Assembly: GCA_022800935.1 (NCBI GenBank)
Contig: JAAWRH010000013.1
Coordinates: forward strand, 1-64,000
Direction: 5' to 3'
DNA from: Oscillospiraceae bacterium
Lineage (GTDB): Bacteria; Bacillota; Clostridia; Oscillospirales; Ruminococcaceae
DNA length: 64,000 bases
This document shows, piece by piece, positions 27,227-35,275 of this stretch. The notes under the pieces are model-generated. The model did no database searches, was not told the origin of the DNA, and saw only the letters and a program-made list of their open reading frames with translations. How positions within the stretch are numbered: position 1 is the stretch's first letter; each line of letters begins with the position of its first letter. Made by a program: the position numbers and the translations under genes.

Positions 27227-28728
27227 TTGGATTCATCCTTTCTCCGTTTCAGCAGGGCAAAGAAATTTTTCTTGGGTGTGGGAACGTATCCGGGGAGGTC
27301 GAACAGCAGGGCGCATTCCTTCCGGTCCAGGTTTTTCAGGTGGTGGCGGGTTCGCCCCTCACATCGGGAGTAGATGAGCACGTCGCACTTCTGGTCCCCC
27401 CATTGCAGAACCGACTGCCGCAGGCATATCTCCACAATCCGCTCCTTGGGGATTACCACCGTGTGGAGATAGAAAAACTGGGAATACCTCAGGGTAAAGG
27501 TGTCCCCATCCCTGGAAAGGCCGGAGGTCCTAAAGTCCAGTATCCGCACCGTCAAAAACCACAGCGCCGGAACCATGGCGATAAAGCCGATGTACCGTAT
27601 CACCTGTTCCCAGTCCGGCACCAGCCGGCATAGCAGCCAGGAGGCCGCCGGGACCAGGATGCAGCACCACACCGCGTCCAGCAGGAACTTCATGATTGCC
27701 CCGAAATTGGGCTGTATCGACCGGGGGGAGGGGACCAGCTCCGGCGCGAGCATCTGTAGGGTGCGCTGGGCGTCCCGGTTGTGGGCCGCAGGGATGAGGG
27801 CGGAAACGTCCTCCTTGTTTTTTCCATACCCCGCCGTGTGGAGAAAGGCGGACTGCATCTGCAGCGCCTTGGTGGAAACTGATTGACGGATGTCCAGGTA
27901 ATTGACTTGGGAAAGGTCCAAGGTATAGCTGCGCTGGGTAAAGAGCCCGCCTCGGATAAAAAAGCTGTTGGCCCGGCGGACCACAAACAGATTTTTGTTC
28001 CGCAGCAGGTTGGCCAGGAAAGCCAGCGCCCATCCCCCCAGCAGCAGATAGGCCAGCGCCGCGGCGGCGGGGGGAACCCCGAAGGCCGCCAGGCGGGCCA
28101 ACTGTTCCAGGGTGCCGTAGATACGCTCCGAGAACTCCTTGCCCATCAGGTCGCCGATACGGGAGATGGCAGCGGAGGCCAGCAGTATCCCCGCCAGGGA
28201 GTTGGAGGTCAGCGCCGATAAGATGATGACGTAAAAGCCCCTGGGCCGGTACTCCCTGGGGGCGAAGGGTGGGGCCTTGAGGCTGGGGAGCAGGCGGTCC
28301 AGGACCGTGAAGATGTATTCCGCGTCGGATTTGTACAGCAGCATGGTAAAGTCGGATTCGTTCTGGCTTCCTCCGGGGGTATCGGCCCGAAACTCCACGG
28401 CGCGCAGGGGGCGCAGGTACCAGGGCCGGACGATGGAGGCCCAGGAGATTTTATCCAGGGGGATTCTGCGGACCCGGCGGAACAGGATGCCCTGCCAAAA
28501 CAAAAGACATCCACTGTCAATACAATAGCCCATACAGAACCATTCCGCGAATCCCATTGCGGCAATAAGAACCACCACGGCGATATCCATCCACGCGCTG
28601 GCCAGCCAGAACTGGAAGCCGCCCCGCAGGGAGACAAGCAGACCGCGAATCAGGGGGATAACCAACAGGATCAAGAAGCGTCCGATATTGGATAGGATGC
28701 TGATAAAATGGGGACGGCGTTTGAACAT
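27223..28728 (-). CDS. PH-domain membrane protein, YdbT-like
   Basis: This 501-residue membrane protein carries two or three bacterial PH (bPH_2) domains between membrane helices. The first domain begins with GYCIDSGCLLFWQGILFRRVRRIPLDKI near residue 67, the second with VRRANSFFIRGGLFTQRSYTLDLSQVNYLDIRQS near residue 251, and the third near LSRDGDTFTLRYSQFFYLHTVVIPKERI. This order matches B. subtilis YdbT, which works with YdbS; the pair has been linked to resistance to an Amycolatopsis-type antibiotic. The start at 28728 follows AAAGGAGG. The YdbS-like gene lies 47 bases upstream. Confidence 0.8.
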   Translation of the reverse strand: MFKRRPHFISILSNIGRFLILLVIPLIRGLLVSLRGGFQFWLASAWMDIAVVVLIAAMGFAEWFCMGYCIDSGCLLFWQGILFRRVRRIPLDKISWASIVRPWYLRPLRAVEFRADTPGGSQNESDFTMLLYKSDAEYIFTVLDRLLPSLKAPPFAPREYRPRGFYVIILSALTSNSLAGILLASAAISRIGDLMGKEFSERIYGTLEQLARLAAFGVPPAAAALAYLLLGGWALAFLANLLRNKNLFVVRRANSFFIRGGLFTQRSYTLDLSQVNYLDIRQSVSTKALQMQSAFLHTAGYGKNKEDVSALIPAAHNRDAQRTLQMLAPELVPSPRSIQPNFGAIMKFLLDAVWCCILVPAASWLLCRLVPDWEQVIRYIGFIAMVPALWFLTVRILDFRTSGLSRDGDTFTLRYSQFFYLHTVVIPKERIVEICLRQSVLQWGDQKCDVLIYSRCEGRTRHHLKNLDRKECALLFDLPGYVPTPKKNFFALLKRRKDESK

Positions 28729-28775
28729 GGCAGCCTCCTTTCTGGCCCTTTGGCCTATTTTCTGGAATCAATCTG

Positions 28776-29234
28776 TTAAGGCAGCGCCTTTTTCCCGCCG
28801 CCGGCATTGGCGCTCCCCCAAACCCGCAGCATCTCCCCTTCCCCAGCGGAGATGCAAGGGATAGACATCCTCCCACCAGCCAGAATAAAGTTGACGCTGC
28901 ACAGGTGAAAAATCCTCTGAAGCGGCGTCGCCGACACAGAAACATACTGGATGTTCTCCAAAAAGGTAGCGCTGAACCGGGTGTAGACGACGCCCCACCG
29001 GATGTAAAGGGTGTTCCCGTCCAGCCGGTAGGAAAGCTTGAGGTATTTCACCGGCAGCCACAGGAGGGAGACGAACGCGAACCCTGCCCCGGCGGCTATC
29101 ACACACAGCTTCCAGACAAGGGACTGGGGGTAATAAAAGAAGAACAGCAGAAAGGCCGGAATGAACATAAAGAAAATAAGCCGAAGCTGCCAGACCGACA
29201 TGGCCAGCGGGCTGACCCGTTTCATGGACTCCAA
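28776..29234 (-). CDS. PH-domain membrane protein, YdbS-like
   Basis: This 152-residue protein has two membrane helices (about residues 16-34 and 39-61) and one bPH_2 domain starting at YRLDGNTLYIRWGVVYTRFSATFLENIQYV. It is the usual small partner of YdbT. The start is TTG at 29234, because GGAGGGGG fits that codon better than the ATG at 29225. It lies 24 bases after tex on the same strand and 47 before ydbT, so the four genes tex-ydbS-ydbT-yjjG may form one transcript. Confidence 0.75.
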   Translation of the reverse strand: MESMKRVSPLAMSVWQLRLIFFMFIPAFLLFFFYYPQSLVWKLCVIAAGAGFAFVSLLWLPVKYLKLSYRLDGNTLYIRWGVVYTRFSATFLENIQYVSVSATPLQRIFHLCSVNFILAGGRMSIPCISAGEGEMLRVWGSANAGGGKKALP

Positions 29235-29258
29235 AGGACCCCCTCCTTTCAGCGGAAA

Positions 29259-31469
29259 TCAGCGGGAGGGCTGCGCGCCGGACACATCCCGCATGGTCAG
29301 GGAGATGCGCTTTTTCTTGGTATCCACCGAGAGGACCTTGACCTTTACCACATCCCCCACCTTTACCGCCTCGGAGGGGTGGCGGATGTACCGGCCGCAA
29401 ATCTGGGAGATATGGACCAGCCCGTCCTCGTGTACGCCGATATCCACAAACGCCCCGAAGTCCACCACATTGCGAACCGTGCCGGTCAGCTCCATCCCCT
29501 CTTTAAGCTGGGACAGTTCCATCACGTCGGTGCGCAGCAGGGGCGGGGGAAGCTGGTCGCGGGGGTCCCGTCCGGGCTTGGAGAGCTCCGCGATGATGTC
29601 GGTCAGGGTCGGAACCCCGATTCCCAGGCTTTCGGAGAGGCTTTCATACCCCCTGGCCTTTGCCTGGCGCTCCAGCCCGGCCAGGGCGTCCTTTTTCCGG
29701 AGATCGGGGTTTTTCAGGTCATAGCCGCAGGTCTCCAGCAGCTTTTCCGCCGCCTGATAGCTCTCTGGGTGGACGGCGGTGTTGTCCAAAAGCTGGCTGC
29801 TTTCGGCCACGCGAAGGAACCCGGCACACTGTTCAAAGGCCTTTTTGCCCAGCTTGTTGACCTTTAAAAGCTCCTTCCGGGAGTGGAACGCGCCGTTTTC
29901 CTCCCGGTAGGCGATGATATTCTTGGCCACCGACGGGCTGATGCCCGCAATGTGGGAGAGGAGGGAATGGGAGGCGGTGTTCAGGTCCACCCCCACGGCG
30001 TTGACGCAGTCCTCCACCACGCCGGAAAGCGCCTCGTCCAGGTCCGCCTTGGGCATATCGTGCTGGTACTGCCCCACCCCGATGGCCTTGGGGTCGATCT
30101 TTACCAGCTCTGCCAAGGGGTCCTGGAGGCGGCGGGCAATGGAAACCGCGCTTCTCAGGGAAACGTCGTAGTCGGGGAACTCCTCCGCCGCCAGCTTGGA
30201 GGCGGAATAGACCGACGCCCCCGCCTCGCTGACCACCATGTAGGCCGCCGGAACGCCGGATTCCCGTAGCAGCTCCGCCACAAACTGCTCCGATTCTCTG
30301 GAGGCGGTGCCGTTGCCGATGGCAATGGCCGTCACCTGGTATTTCCGCATCAGTCCGGAGAGCACCCGCTTGGCCTCCTCCACCCGCTTTTGGGGCGGCG
30401 TGGGATAGACCACGGCAGTCTCCAGTACCCGGCCGGTCTCGTCCACTATGGCGATTTTGCAGCCGGTGCGGTAGGCGGGGTCCAGCCCCAGTGTCACCTT
30501 CCCCTTGACAGGGGGCTGCATCAGCAGCTGGCGCAGATTCAGGGCAAAGACATGGATGGCCTGCTGTGCGGCCTTGCCGGTCAGCGCGTTTCTGAGCTCC
30601 CGCTCCAGGGAGGGGTGGATCAGCCGGTCATAGGCGTCCTCCGCCGCCTCCCGGAATGCCTCGGAAAGCTCCAAGGGTGTTTTGGGCGGGATAAGCTGTC
30701 CGCAGATGAGCCCCACCGCCCACTGGCGGTCCACCTCCACCGTCACCTTGAGGAAGCCCTCCCGCTCTCCCCGGTCGATTGCCAAAATGCGGTGTCCGGG
30801 GATTTTGGCCGCGGCCTCGGAGAAGTCATAATAGATTTCGTATACGTTTTCCTTTTTGGGCTCCGCCTTGGCGGTTTTCTTCTGGGCCGCCTCTTTGGTG
30901 ACTATCTTCCCGTTTTTCTCGTAAAAGCTCCGCAGGATTCCCCGCAGGTCCGCCCGGTCGGAGATATCCTCGGCGACAATGTCCTCCGCCCCGGCCAGGG
31001 CGGCTTCCGGGGTCTCCACTCCCTTTTCTGCGCTGACGAAGTTTTCCGCCTCCTTTAACAGCCCTTCACGGGTCATGGAAAAACCGGAGACAAGCTGTGC
31101 CAGGGGCTCCAGCCCCTGCTCCCTGGCGGTGGAGGCCCGCGTCCGGCGCTTAGGACGGAAGGGCCGGTAGATGTCCTCCAGGGCGGCGAGAGTTTCCGCC
31201 CGCTGGATTTCCTGTTCCAGCTCCGGGGTCAGCTTTTCCTGCTGGGCAATCTGGGCGGATATCTCCTCCCGGCGCTTATCCAACCCCCGCAGGTAGTCCA
31301 GCCGCTCGGACAGGCCCCGCAGCAGCTGGTCGTCCATGGAGCCGGTAATTTCCTTGCGGTAGCGGGCGATAAAGGGGATGGTACAGCCCTGGTCGATAAG
31401 CTCCACCGTGGCGGCAACCTTATCCTGGGGCTGAGAAAATTCCTGAGACAATGCCTTTATGATATCCAT
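29259..31469 (-). CDS. tex: Tex-family RNA-binding transcription accessory protein
   Basis: This 736-residue protein binds nucleic acid and affects transcription of many genes in other bacteria. Domains in order are an N-terminal helical domain (PFIARYRKEITGSMDDQ near 32-48), the YqgF-like RNase H fold starting at VTLGLDPAYRTGCKIAIVDETG near residue 325, tandem helix-hairpin-helix motifs (GVDLNTASHSLLSHIAGISPSVA, KLGKKAFEQCAGFLR), and a C-terminal S1 domain (GMELTGTVRNVVDFGAFVDIGV to KKKRISLTM, about 655-725). The length is normal for the family. AAGGAGAATC precedes the start. Confidence 0.95.
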   Translation of the reverse strand: MDIIKALSQEFSQPQDKVAATVELIDQGCTIPFIARYRKEITGSMDDQLLRGLSERLDYLRGLDKRREEISAQIAQQEKLTPELEQEIQRAETLAALEDIYRPFRPKRRTRASTAREQGLEPLAQLVSGFSMTREGLLKEAENFVSAEKGVETPEAALAGAEDIVAEDISDRADLRGILRSFYEKNGKIVTKEAAQKKTAKAEPKKENVYEIYYDFSEAAAKIPGHRILAIDRGEREGFLKVTVEVDRQWAVGLICGQLIPPKTPLELSEAFREAAEDAYDRLIHPSLERELRNALTGKAAQQAIHVFALNLRQLLMQPPVKGKVTLGLDPAYRTGCKIAIVDETGRVLETAVVYPTPPQKRVEEAKRVLSGLMRKYQVTAIAIGNGTASRESEQFVAELLRESGVPAAYMVVSEAGASVYSASKLAAEEFPDYDVSLRSAVSIARRLQDPLAELVKIDPKAIGVGQYQHDMPKADLDEALSGVVEDCVNAVGVDLNTASHSLLSHIAGISPSVAKNIIAYREENGAFHSRKELLKVNKLGKKAFEQCAGFLRVAESSQLLDNTAVHPESYQAAEKLLETCGYDLKNPDLRKKDALAGLERQAKARGYESLSESLGIGVPTLTDIIAELSKPGRDPRDQLPPPLLRTDVMELSQLKEGMELTGTVRNVVDFGAFVDIGVHEDGLVHISQICGRYIRHPSEAVKVGDVVKVKVLSVDTKKKRISLTMRDVSGAQPSR

Positions 31470-31626
31470 TTTGTGTTGATTCTCCTTATGATTTTGATGG
31501 CGCCGGACAGCGAACGCCCTGCGCGCTCCTTTGATTTCTGCTCACATGCGCAGCTTTTGGCCTCTACATTTTACCATTTAACGGGTTCTAACGCAAGGGG
31601 AGATTTGGCGGGCCCCATACAAGCTT

Positions 31627-31662
31627 AAAAAGAGGATAGCACGCAAGGATTGCGCGCTATCC
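31627..31662 (-). terminator. Intrinsic terminator of the two-component operon
   Basis: On the minus strand GGATAGCGCGCA pairs with TGCGTGCTATCC and is followed by TCTTTTT. The kinase stop codon lies inside the stem. Confidence 0.75.
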
Positions 31663-33165
31663 CCTTGTCTCATCGGGAATCAGATTCTGGGGCTGCACCG
31701 TATCCAGTTCAAACCAGAAGATGCTTCCCTGGCCGACGGAACTGATTACCGAATAATTGGCATGGTGCATATCCAGAATGGTCTTCACGATGGACAGCCC
31801 CAGCCCTGTCCCCACGGCGGCCCGCTTGTGCTTTTTGTCCACCTTGTAATAGCGGTTCCAGATATAGGGAAGCTGCTCCTCCGGTATCCCCTCGCCGGAG
31901 TCGATGACCTCAATCTTCACCTTGCTGTCATAGGCATTCTGGCAGACCGTCACCTGTTTGTCCGGGCCGGTGTAGTTGACGGCGTTGTTGATGAGGTTGT
32001 AGACCACCTGATTGATCTTCACCTGGTCGGCGTTGACAAACACATCCCCGCCGCAGATAAACTTAATCTTATAGCCGTTCTGCTCCATCAGCTTGGAATA
32101 CCGGCCGATGATTTCGCGGATGTTGCCGGTCAGGTTGAAGACCGACGGAGTGAGGGACTGCACCCCGGACTGGAGCTTGGAAAGGTCCAGGATATCGTTG
32201 ACCAGGGTGGTCAGCCGCTTGGCCTCGTCGATGATAATCTGCACGTTTTCCGGGGTATTTTCTCCGGGAAGGTCCCGCATCACCTCGGCATAGCCGGTGA
32301 TCATAGTCAGGGGGGTGCGCAGGTCATGGGAGATGTTGGCGATAAGCTCCCGGCGCAGGGCCTCCACCTTGGAGAGCTCCACCGCCGCGTAGTTGAGGGT
32401 ATTGCTCAGTTCGCTGATTTCCAGAAAATCATGTCCAGCAAAGTGTACGTCGTAATCACCGTTCGCCAAAAGCTTTGCAGTTTGATTAATCTGTATGATA
32501 GGACGGGATATTTTGCGGGAGATTAGGAATGCCAGCGTCAGGGAAAGGGCCAGCATGATAAGGGTGATGTACATCAGCTGTACCCGAAGGGTTTCTACCG
32601 TAGCATTGATGGGCGTTATGGTGGAGTGGACCATTACCATAACATTGGAGCCGTCCTTCCGCTCCACCAGGCGGACATAAATCATGGTTTCGCTCATGAA
32701 CTCAGTTTGCGGGGGAACCTTCCCGCCGGTCCGGCGCTGGATATCTTGGCTGGCGAATTTAAAGGATTCTTTGGAAAAGGTTTCAAACAAAACGCCGTCA
32801 TTCTCCTGGGCTCTCTGATAGAACACCTGCATATCCTCCGGCGGCAGTGACCAGAATTTGCCGATATCTCGGCTTTCGCTGAGGATATCTCCCCCGTTTT
32901 CGTTGGCGATGCGCACGCTTACATTGTGCTGAAAGACAATGCGGCTCACAAGCTCGCTTAAATCCTCACTGTCGATATTGCGCACAATGGTTTCGCCGGA
33001 GGACCTGAGCTCCCGCCGCTTGATGCCCCTGTAAAAGCTGTCCAAAAACGCCACCTGAAAGGTCCACAGCAGACCCAGAAGGATTCCGCAGAACAGCGCC
33101 AGCCATCCGAACAGCTTCCACTTGATGCTGATTTTACGTCCGAAGTTCCGGTGATCAATCTTCAA
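31657..33165 (-). CDS. Sensor histidine kinase
   Basis: This 502-residue membrane kinase is the sensor of the two-component pair. Two membrane segments (about residues 18-40 and 196-216) flank an extracellular domain of about 155 residues, followed by HAMP (RKISRPIIQINQTAKLLANGDYDV), the dimerisation helix with His280 in ISHDLRTPL, and the ATPase domain with N, G1 (IDSGEGIP), F and G2 (GTGLGLSIVK) boxes. It starts at TTG 33165, overlapping the response regulator by 11 bases. There is no PAS domain, unlike many PhoR kinases. The ligand is unknown; Pho-box-like repeats upstream hint at phosphate control. Confidence 0.93.
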   Translation of the reverse strand: MKIDHRNFGRKISIKWKLFGWLALFCGILLGLLWTFQVAFLDSFYRGIKRRELRSSGETIVRNIDSEDLSELVSRIVFQHNVSVRIANENGGDILSESRDIGKFWSLPPEDMQVFYQRAQENDGVLFETFSKESFKFASQDIQRRTGGKVPPQTEFMSETMIYVRLVERKDGSNVMVMVHSTITPINATVETLRVQLMYITLIMLALSLTLAFLISRKISRPIIQINQTAKLLANGDYDVHFAGHDFLEISELSNTLNYAAVELSKVEALRRELIANISHDLRTPLTMITGYAEVMRDLPGENTPENVQIIIDEAKRLTTLVNDILDLSKLQSGVQSLTPSVFNLTGNIREIIGRYSKLMEQNGYKIKFICGGDVFVNADQVKINQVVYNLINNAVNYTGPDKQVTVCQNAYDSKVKIEVIDSGEGIPEEQLPYIWNRYYKVDKKHKRAAVGTGLGLSIVKTILDMHHANYSVISSVGQGSIFWFELDTVQPQNLIPDETRG

Positions 33166-33847
33166 AGCGATATCCCACTCCCCGCAGAGTCACGATAAAT
33201 TTGCTGTACTCCCCCAGGCTTTTGCGCAGCAGCTTGATGTGGGTGTCCAGCGTCCGGTCGTCGCCGAAAAAGTCATAGCCCCACACGTCGCTGATGAGCT
33301 TTTCCCGCGTCAGGGCAATTCCCCTGTTCTTCACCAGGTAGAAGAACAGGTCGTATTCTTTGGGGGACATATCCACCTTCTGCCCGTCCACATATACCAG
33401 TCGGCCGGTAAAGTCTACCTTCAGTCCCTCAAAGGTCAGGATCTCCTTCTGGGGCTGGGAGGGCTGGGATTCCCGCGCCTTGCTGCGCTTGATAACTGCC
33501 GCGACCCGCATCATCAGCTCCTTGGGGGAGAAGGGCTTGACGACGTAATCGTCTATCCCCAGTTCAAAGCCATGAATCTTGTCGTACTCCTCGCCGCGGG
33601 CCGAGAGCATAATCACCGGCGTATTGGAGAAGCGGCGTATCTCCCGGCAGGCGGAAAAGCCGTCCAGCTCCGGCATCATGATGTCCATGATGATCAGGTC
33701 AAAGGTTTTTTCCTTGCAGATTTGGATGACCTCCATGCCGTCGGCGGCCTCCTCCACCTCATAGCCCTCAAAGACAGCGTATTTTTTGATAACCTCACGA
33801 ATCCCGGCCTCATCGTCTACAACCAACAGGCGGTACAAAAAACCCAC
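33155..33847 (-). CDS. OmpR/PhoB-family response regulator
   Basis: This 230-residue DNA-binding regulator is phosphorylated by the kinase encoded after it. The receiver domain shows DDE near residue 11, the phosphoacceptor Asp55 in IIMDIMMPELDG, Ser/Thr in MLSARG and Lys in VKPFSPKE; the winged-helix domain starts near residue 135 (EGLKVDFTGRLVYV) and ends in TLRGVGYRFED. The GTG at 33847 is very close to AAAGG, so a TTG at 33838 is also possible. The direct repeats at 33942-33958 overlap where its -35 box would be, suggesting autoregulation. Confidence 0.93.
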   Translation of the reverse strand: MGFLYRLLVVDDEAGIREVIKKYAVFEGYEVEEAADGMEVIQICKEKTFDLIIMDIMMPELDGFSACREIRRFSNTPVIMLSARGEEYDKIHGFELGIDDYVVKPFSPKELMMRVAAVIKRSKARESQPSQPQKEILTFEGLKVDFTGRLVYVDGQKVDMSPKEYDLFFYLVKNRGIALTREKLISDVWGYDFFGDDRTLDTHIKLLRKSLGEYSKFIVTLRGVGYRFED

Positions 33848-33916
33848 ATCCTTTCCCGTTTCTTAAAAAGCGGACCTTGAAGCATCCGCCGGTTCTGTGA
33901 AAACATGATATACTCA

Positions 33917-33958
33917 TTATACACTTTTTTTTCACAAAATTGTGAAGGAAACGTGAAG
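33917..33958 (-). promoter_or_regulatory. Pho-box-like promoter of the response regulator
   Basis: On the minus strand TTCACG (33953-33958) and TTCACA (33942-33947) are spaced by five bases, an 11-bp period. A TATAAT -10 (33917-33922) lies 19 bases on. This is the layout of PhoB/PhoP-activated promoters, where repeats replace the -35 box. Confidence 0.55.
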
Positions 33959-33991
33959 CCGCACTGAATCATAGTTGAAGGATTCCCTTAT

Positions 33992-34063
33992 GTGAAAGGA
34001 ACGTAAATAAAACGTAAACACCGGCAAAAAGCCTTGACGTTCCCACCGGCGGGGGATATAATG
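33992..34063 (+). promoter_or_regulatory. Triple Pho-box-like repeat and promoter of the phosphatidyltransferase gene
   Basis: TGTGAA (33992), CGTAAA (34003) and CGTAAA (34014) repeat with an exact 11-base period. They end 15 bases before TTGACG (34035-34040), which pairs with TATAAT (34058-34063) at 17-base spacing. Confidence 0.6.
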
Positions 34064-34194
34064 AAAAAGCTGGGACAGCACCCAAAAACAAGAAACATTC
34101 AGCGGTCTGCCGCCGCGATGGAAAAAACAACATAGAACCTATTTCGCTTACGGTGTGCCGGGAGACGGCGAAATGGGTTTTCGGGAAGGGAACC

Positions 34195-34779
34195 ATGAAA
34201 CAGACTCCGAACCATGCAGAAACGTACAAAACAAAAATCCTCACCATACCGAATCTCCTCTCCTTTTTCCGCATCTGCCTGATACCTGTCTTCATCTGGT
34301 TGTACTGCGTCCGGAAAAACGAGCTTTGGACCGGCATCGTCCTGATCCTCTCCGGAATAACGGATGTGGCCGATGGGCTGATTGCCAGGCGTTTTCATAT
34401 GATCAGCGACGTGGGAAAGGCCCTGGACCCTGTTGCGGATAAGCTCACTCAGGGCGCTATGCTGCTCTGCCTGATTTCCCGCTTTTCACTGATGCTCATT
34501 CCGCTGCTGCTGATGACGGTTAAGGAAATCTACATGGGTGTGGCGGGCGTTATGGTAATCCGCAGGACCGGGAACGTGCCCGGAGCGGACTGGCACGGAA
34601 AGGCGGCCACCGGCCTGCTGTTCGCCATGATGATTCTTCATATTTTCTGGCCGGAAATTCCCTCTGCCGTATCGATTGTTTCCGTTGCGGCGTGTACGGT
34701 TATGGTCGGCATTTCCTTTGTCCTGTACGCGATGCGCAATATCAGGGACCTGAAGCGGGGCAGCCGTAAGGCCTCCTGA
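34195..34779 (+). CDS. CDP-alcohol phosphatidyltransferase family protein
   Basis: This 194-residue membrane enzyme transfers a phosphatidyl group from CDP-diacylglycerol to an alcohol such as glycerol phosphate. The catalytic motif D-G-x2-A-R-x8-G-x3-D-x3-D is complete in DGLIARRFHMISDVGKALDPVADK near residues 60-83. Several membrane helices follow, and ILTIPNLLSFFRICLIPVFIW near residue 13 is the typical start. It is closest to PgsA (phosphatidylglycerophosphate synthase), but a role as cardiolipin synthase is possible. The ATG at 34195 follows GGGAAGGGAA. The Pho-box-like repeats suggest control by the divergent two-component system. Confidence 0.85.
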   Translation: MKQTPNHAETYKTKILTIPNLLSFFRICLIPVFIWLYCVRKNELWTGIVLILSGITDVADGLIARRFHMISDVGKALDPVADKLTQGAMLLCLISRFSLMLIPLLLMTVKEIYMGVAGVMVIRRTGNVPGADWHGKAATGLLFAMMILHIFWPEIPSAVSIVSVAACTVMVGISFVLYAMRNIRDLKRGSRKAS

Positions 34780-34818
34780 ACCTTCGGAATACGCTGAAAT
34801 GAAAAAAGCAACTGCCGG

Positions 34819-34855
34819 ACCGCAAAACCTGTTTCAGGGTTTGCGGTTTGTTTTT
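34819..34855 (+). terminator. Intrinsic terminator
   Basis: CCGCAAAACCTG pairs with CAGGGTTTGCGG (one mismatch), followed by TTTGTTTTT. Confidence 0.8.
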
Positions 34856-35275
34856 GCGCCGTTATTTGATCATTGAATAGAAATCGCCCTCAAAGACGCC
34901 GTAAAAACATTTATTTTTCGTCAATTTAAGCAAAATCCACAATACATTATCTATCTTTTCTCACTTTGTACACAACTTTTTTACAGTCAACCACTTGATT
35001 CTAATGGAGTTTCTCTGTATAATTACACTATATTGAAAAAGTGCCAAAGGTTGCTTTATGTCTAAATTGCCAAAATCTGTAGAAAATCATAGTATACGGC
35101 ATAAATTGCTCTTCGTAAGCCGCCGGGGCAGCTTCGGACAATGAAATGTTTTTATGATTGTTGAGAGTTGGCAGCAGGGCAGGCACATCGGCGGGAGGAA
35201 GCCGGCCGAAAATTTCATAAAATATGACAGCGGCAGGCGCAAGCGTCCTATCGCCAGTAAAAGGAGAGAAAAGCC
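34856..35275 (+). promoter_or_regulatory. Promoter and long leader of the EF-G paralogue gene
   Basis: TTGATT (34995-35000) and TATAAT (35018-35023) are spaced by 17 bases, so the transcript carries a leader of about 245 bases. A 28-codon frame (ATG at 35058, stop near 35144) lies in it but lacks a good ribosome binding site. A small GC hairpin occurs at 35190-35208. Nothing else is evident upstream of the promoter. Confidence 0.55.

Larger units (their letters stand above)
33848..34194. other. Divergent control region with Pho-box-like repeats
   Basis: This 347-base gap lies between the response regulator (minus) and the phosphatidyltransferase (plus). It holds two clusters of repeats and one promoter for each direction, described as separate features. 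The stretch 34065-34194 shows nothing more than the leader of the plus gene. Confidence 0.6.

Noticed and set aside
35058-35144. 28-codon leader peptide before the EF-G paralogue
   Set aside because: It lacks a good ribosome binding site and has no paired hairpins that would suggest attenuation; left as an observation within the leader.
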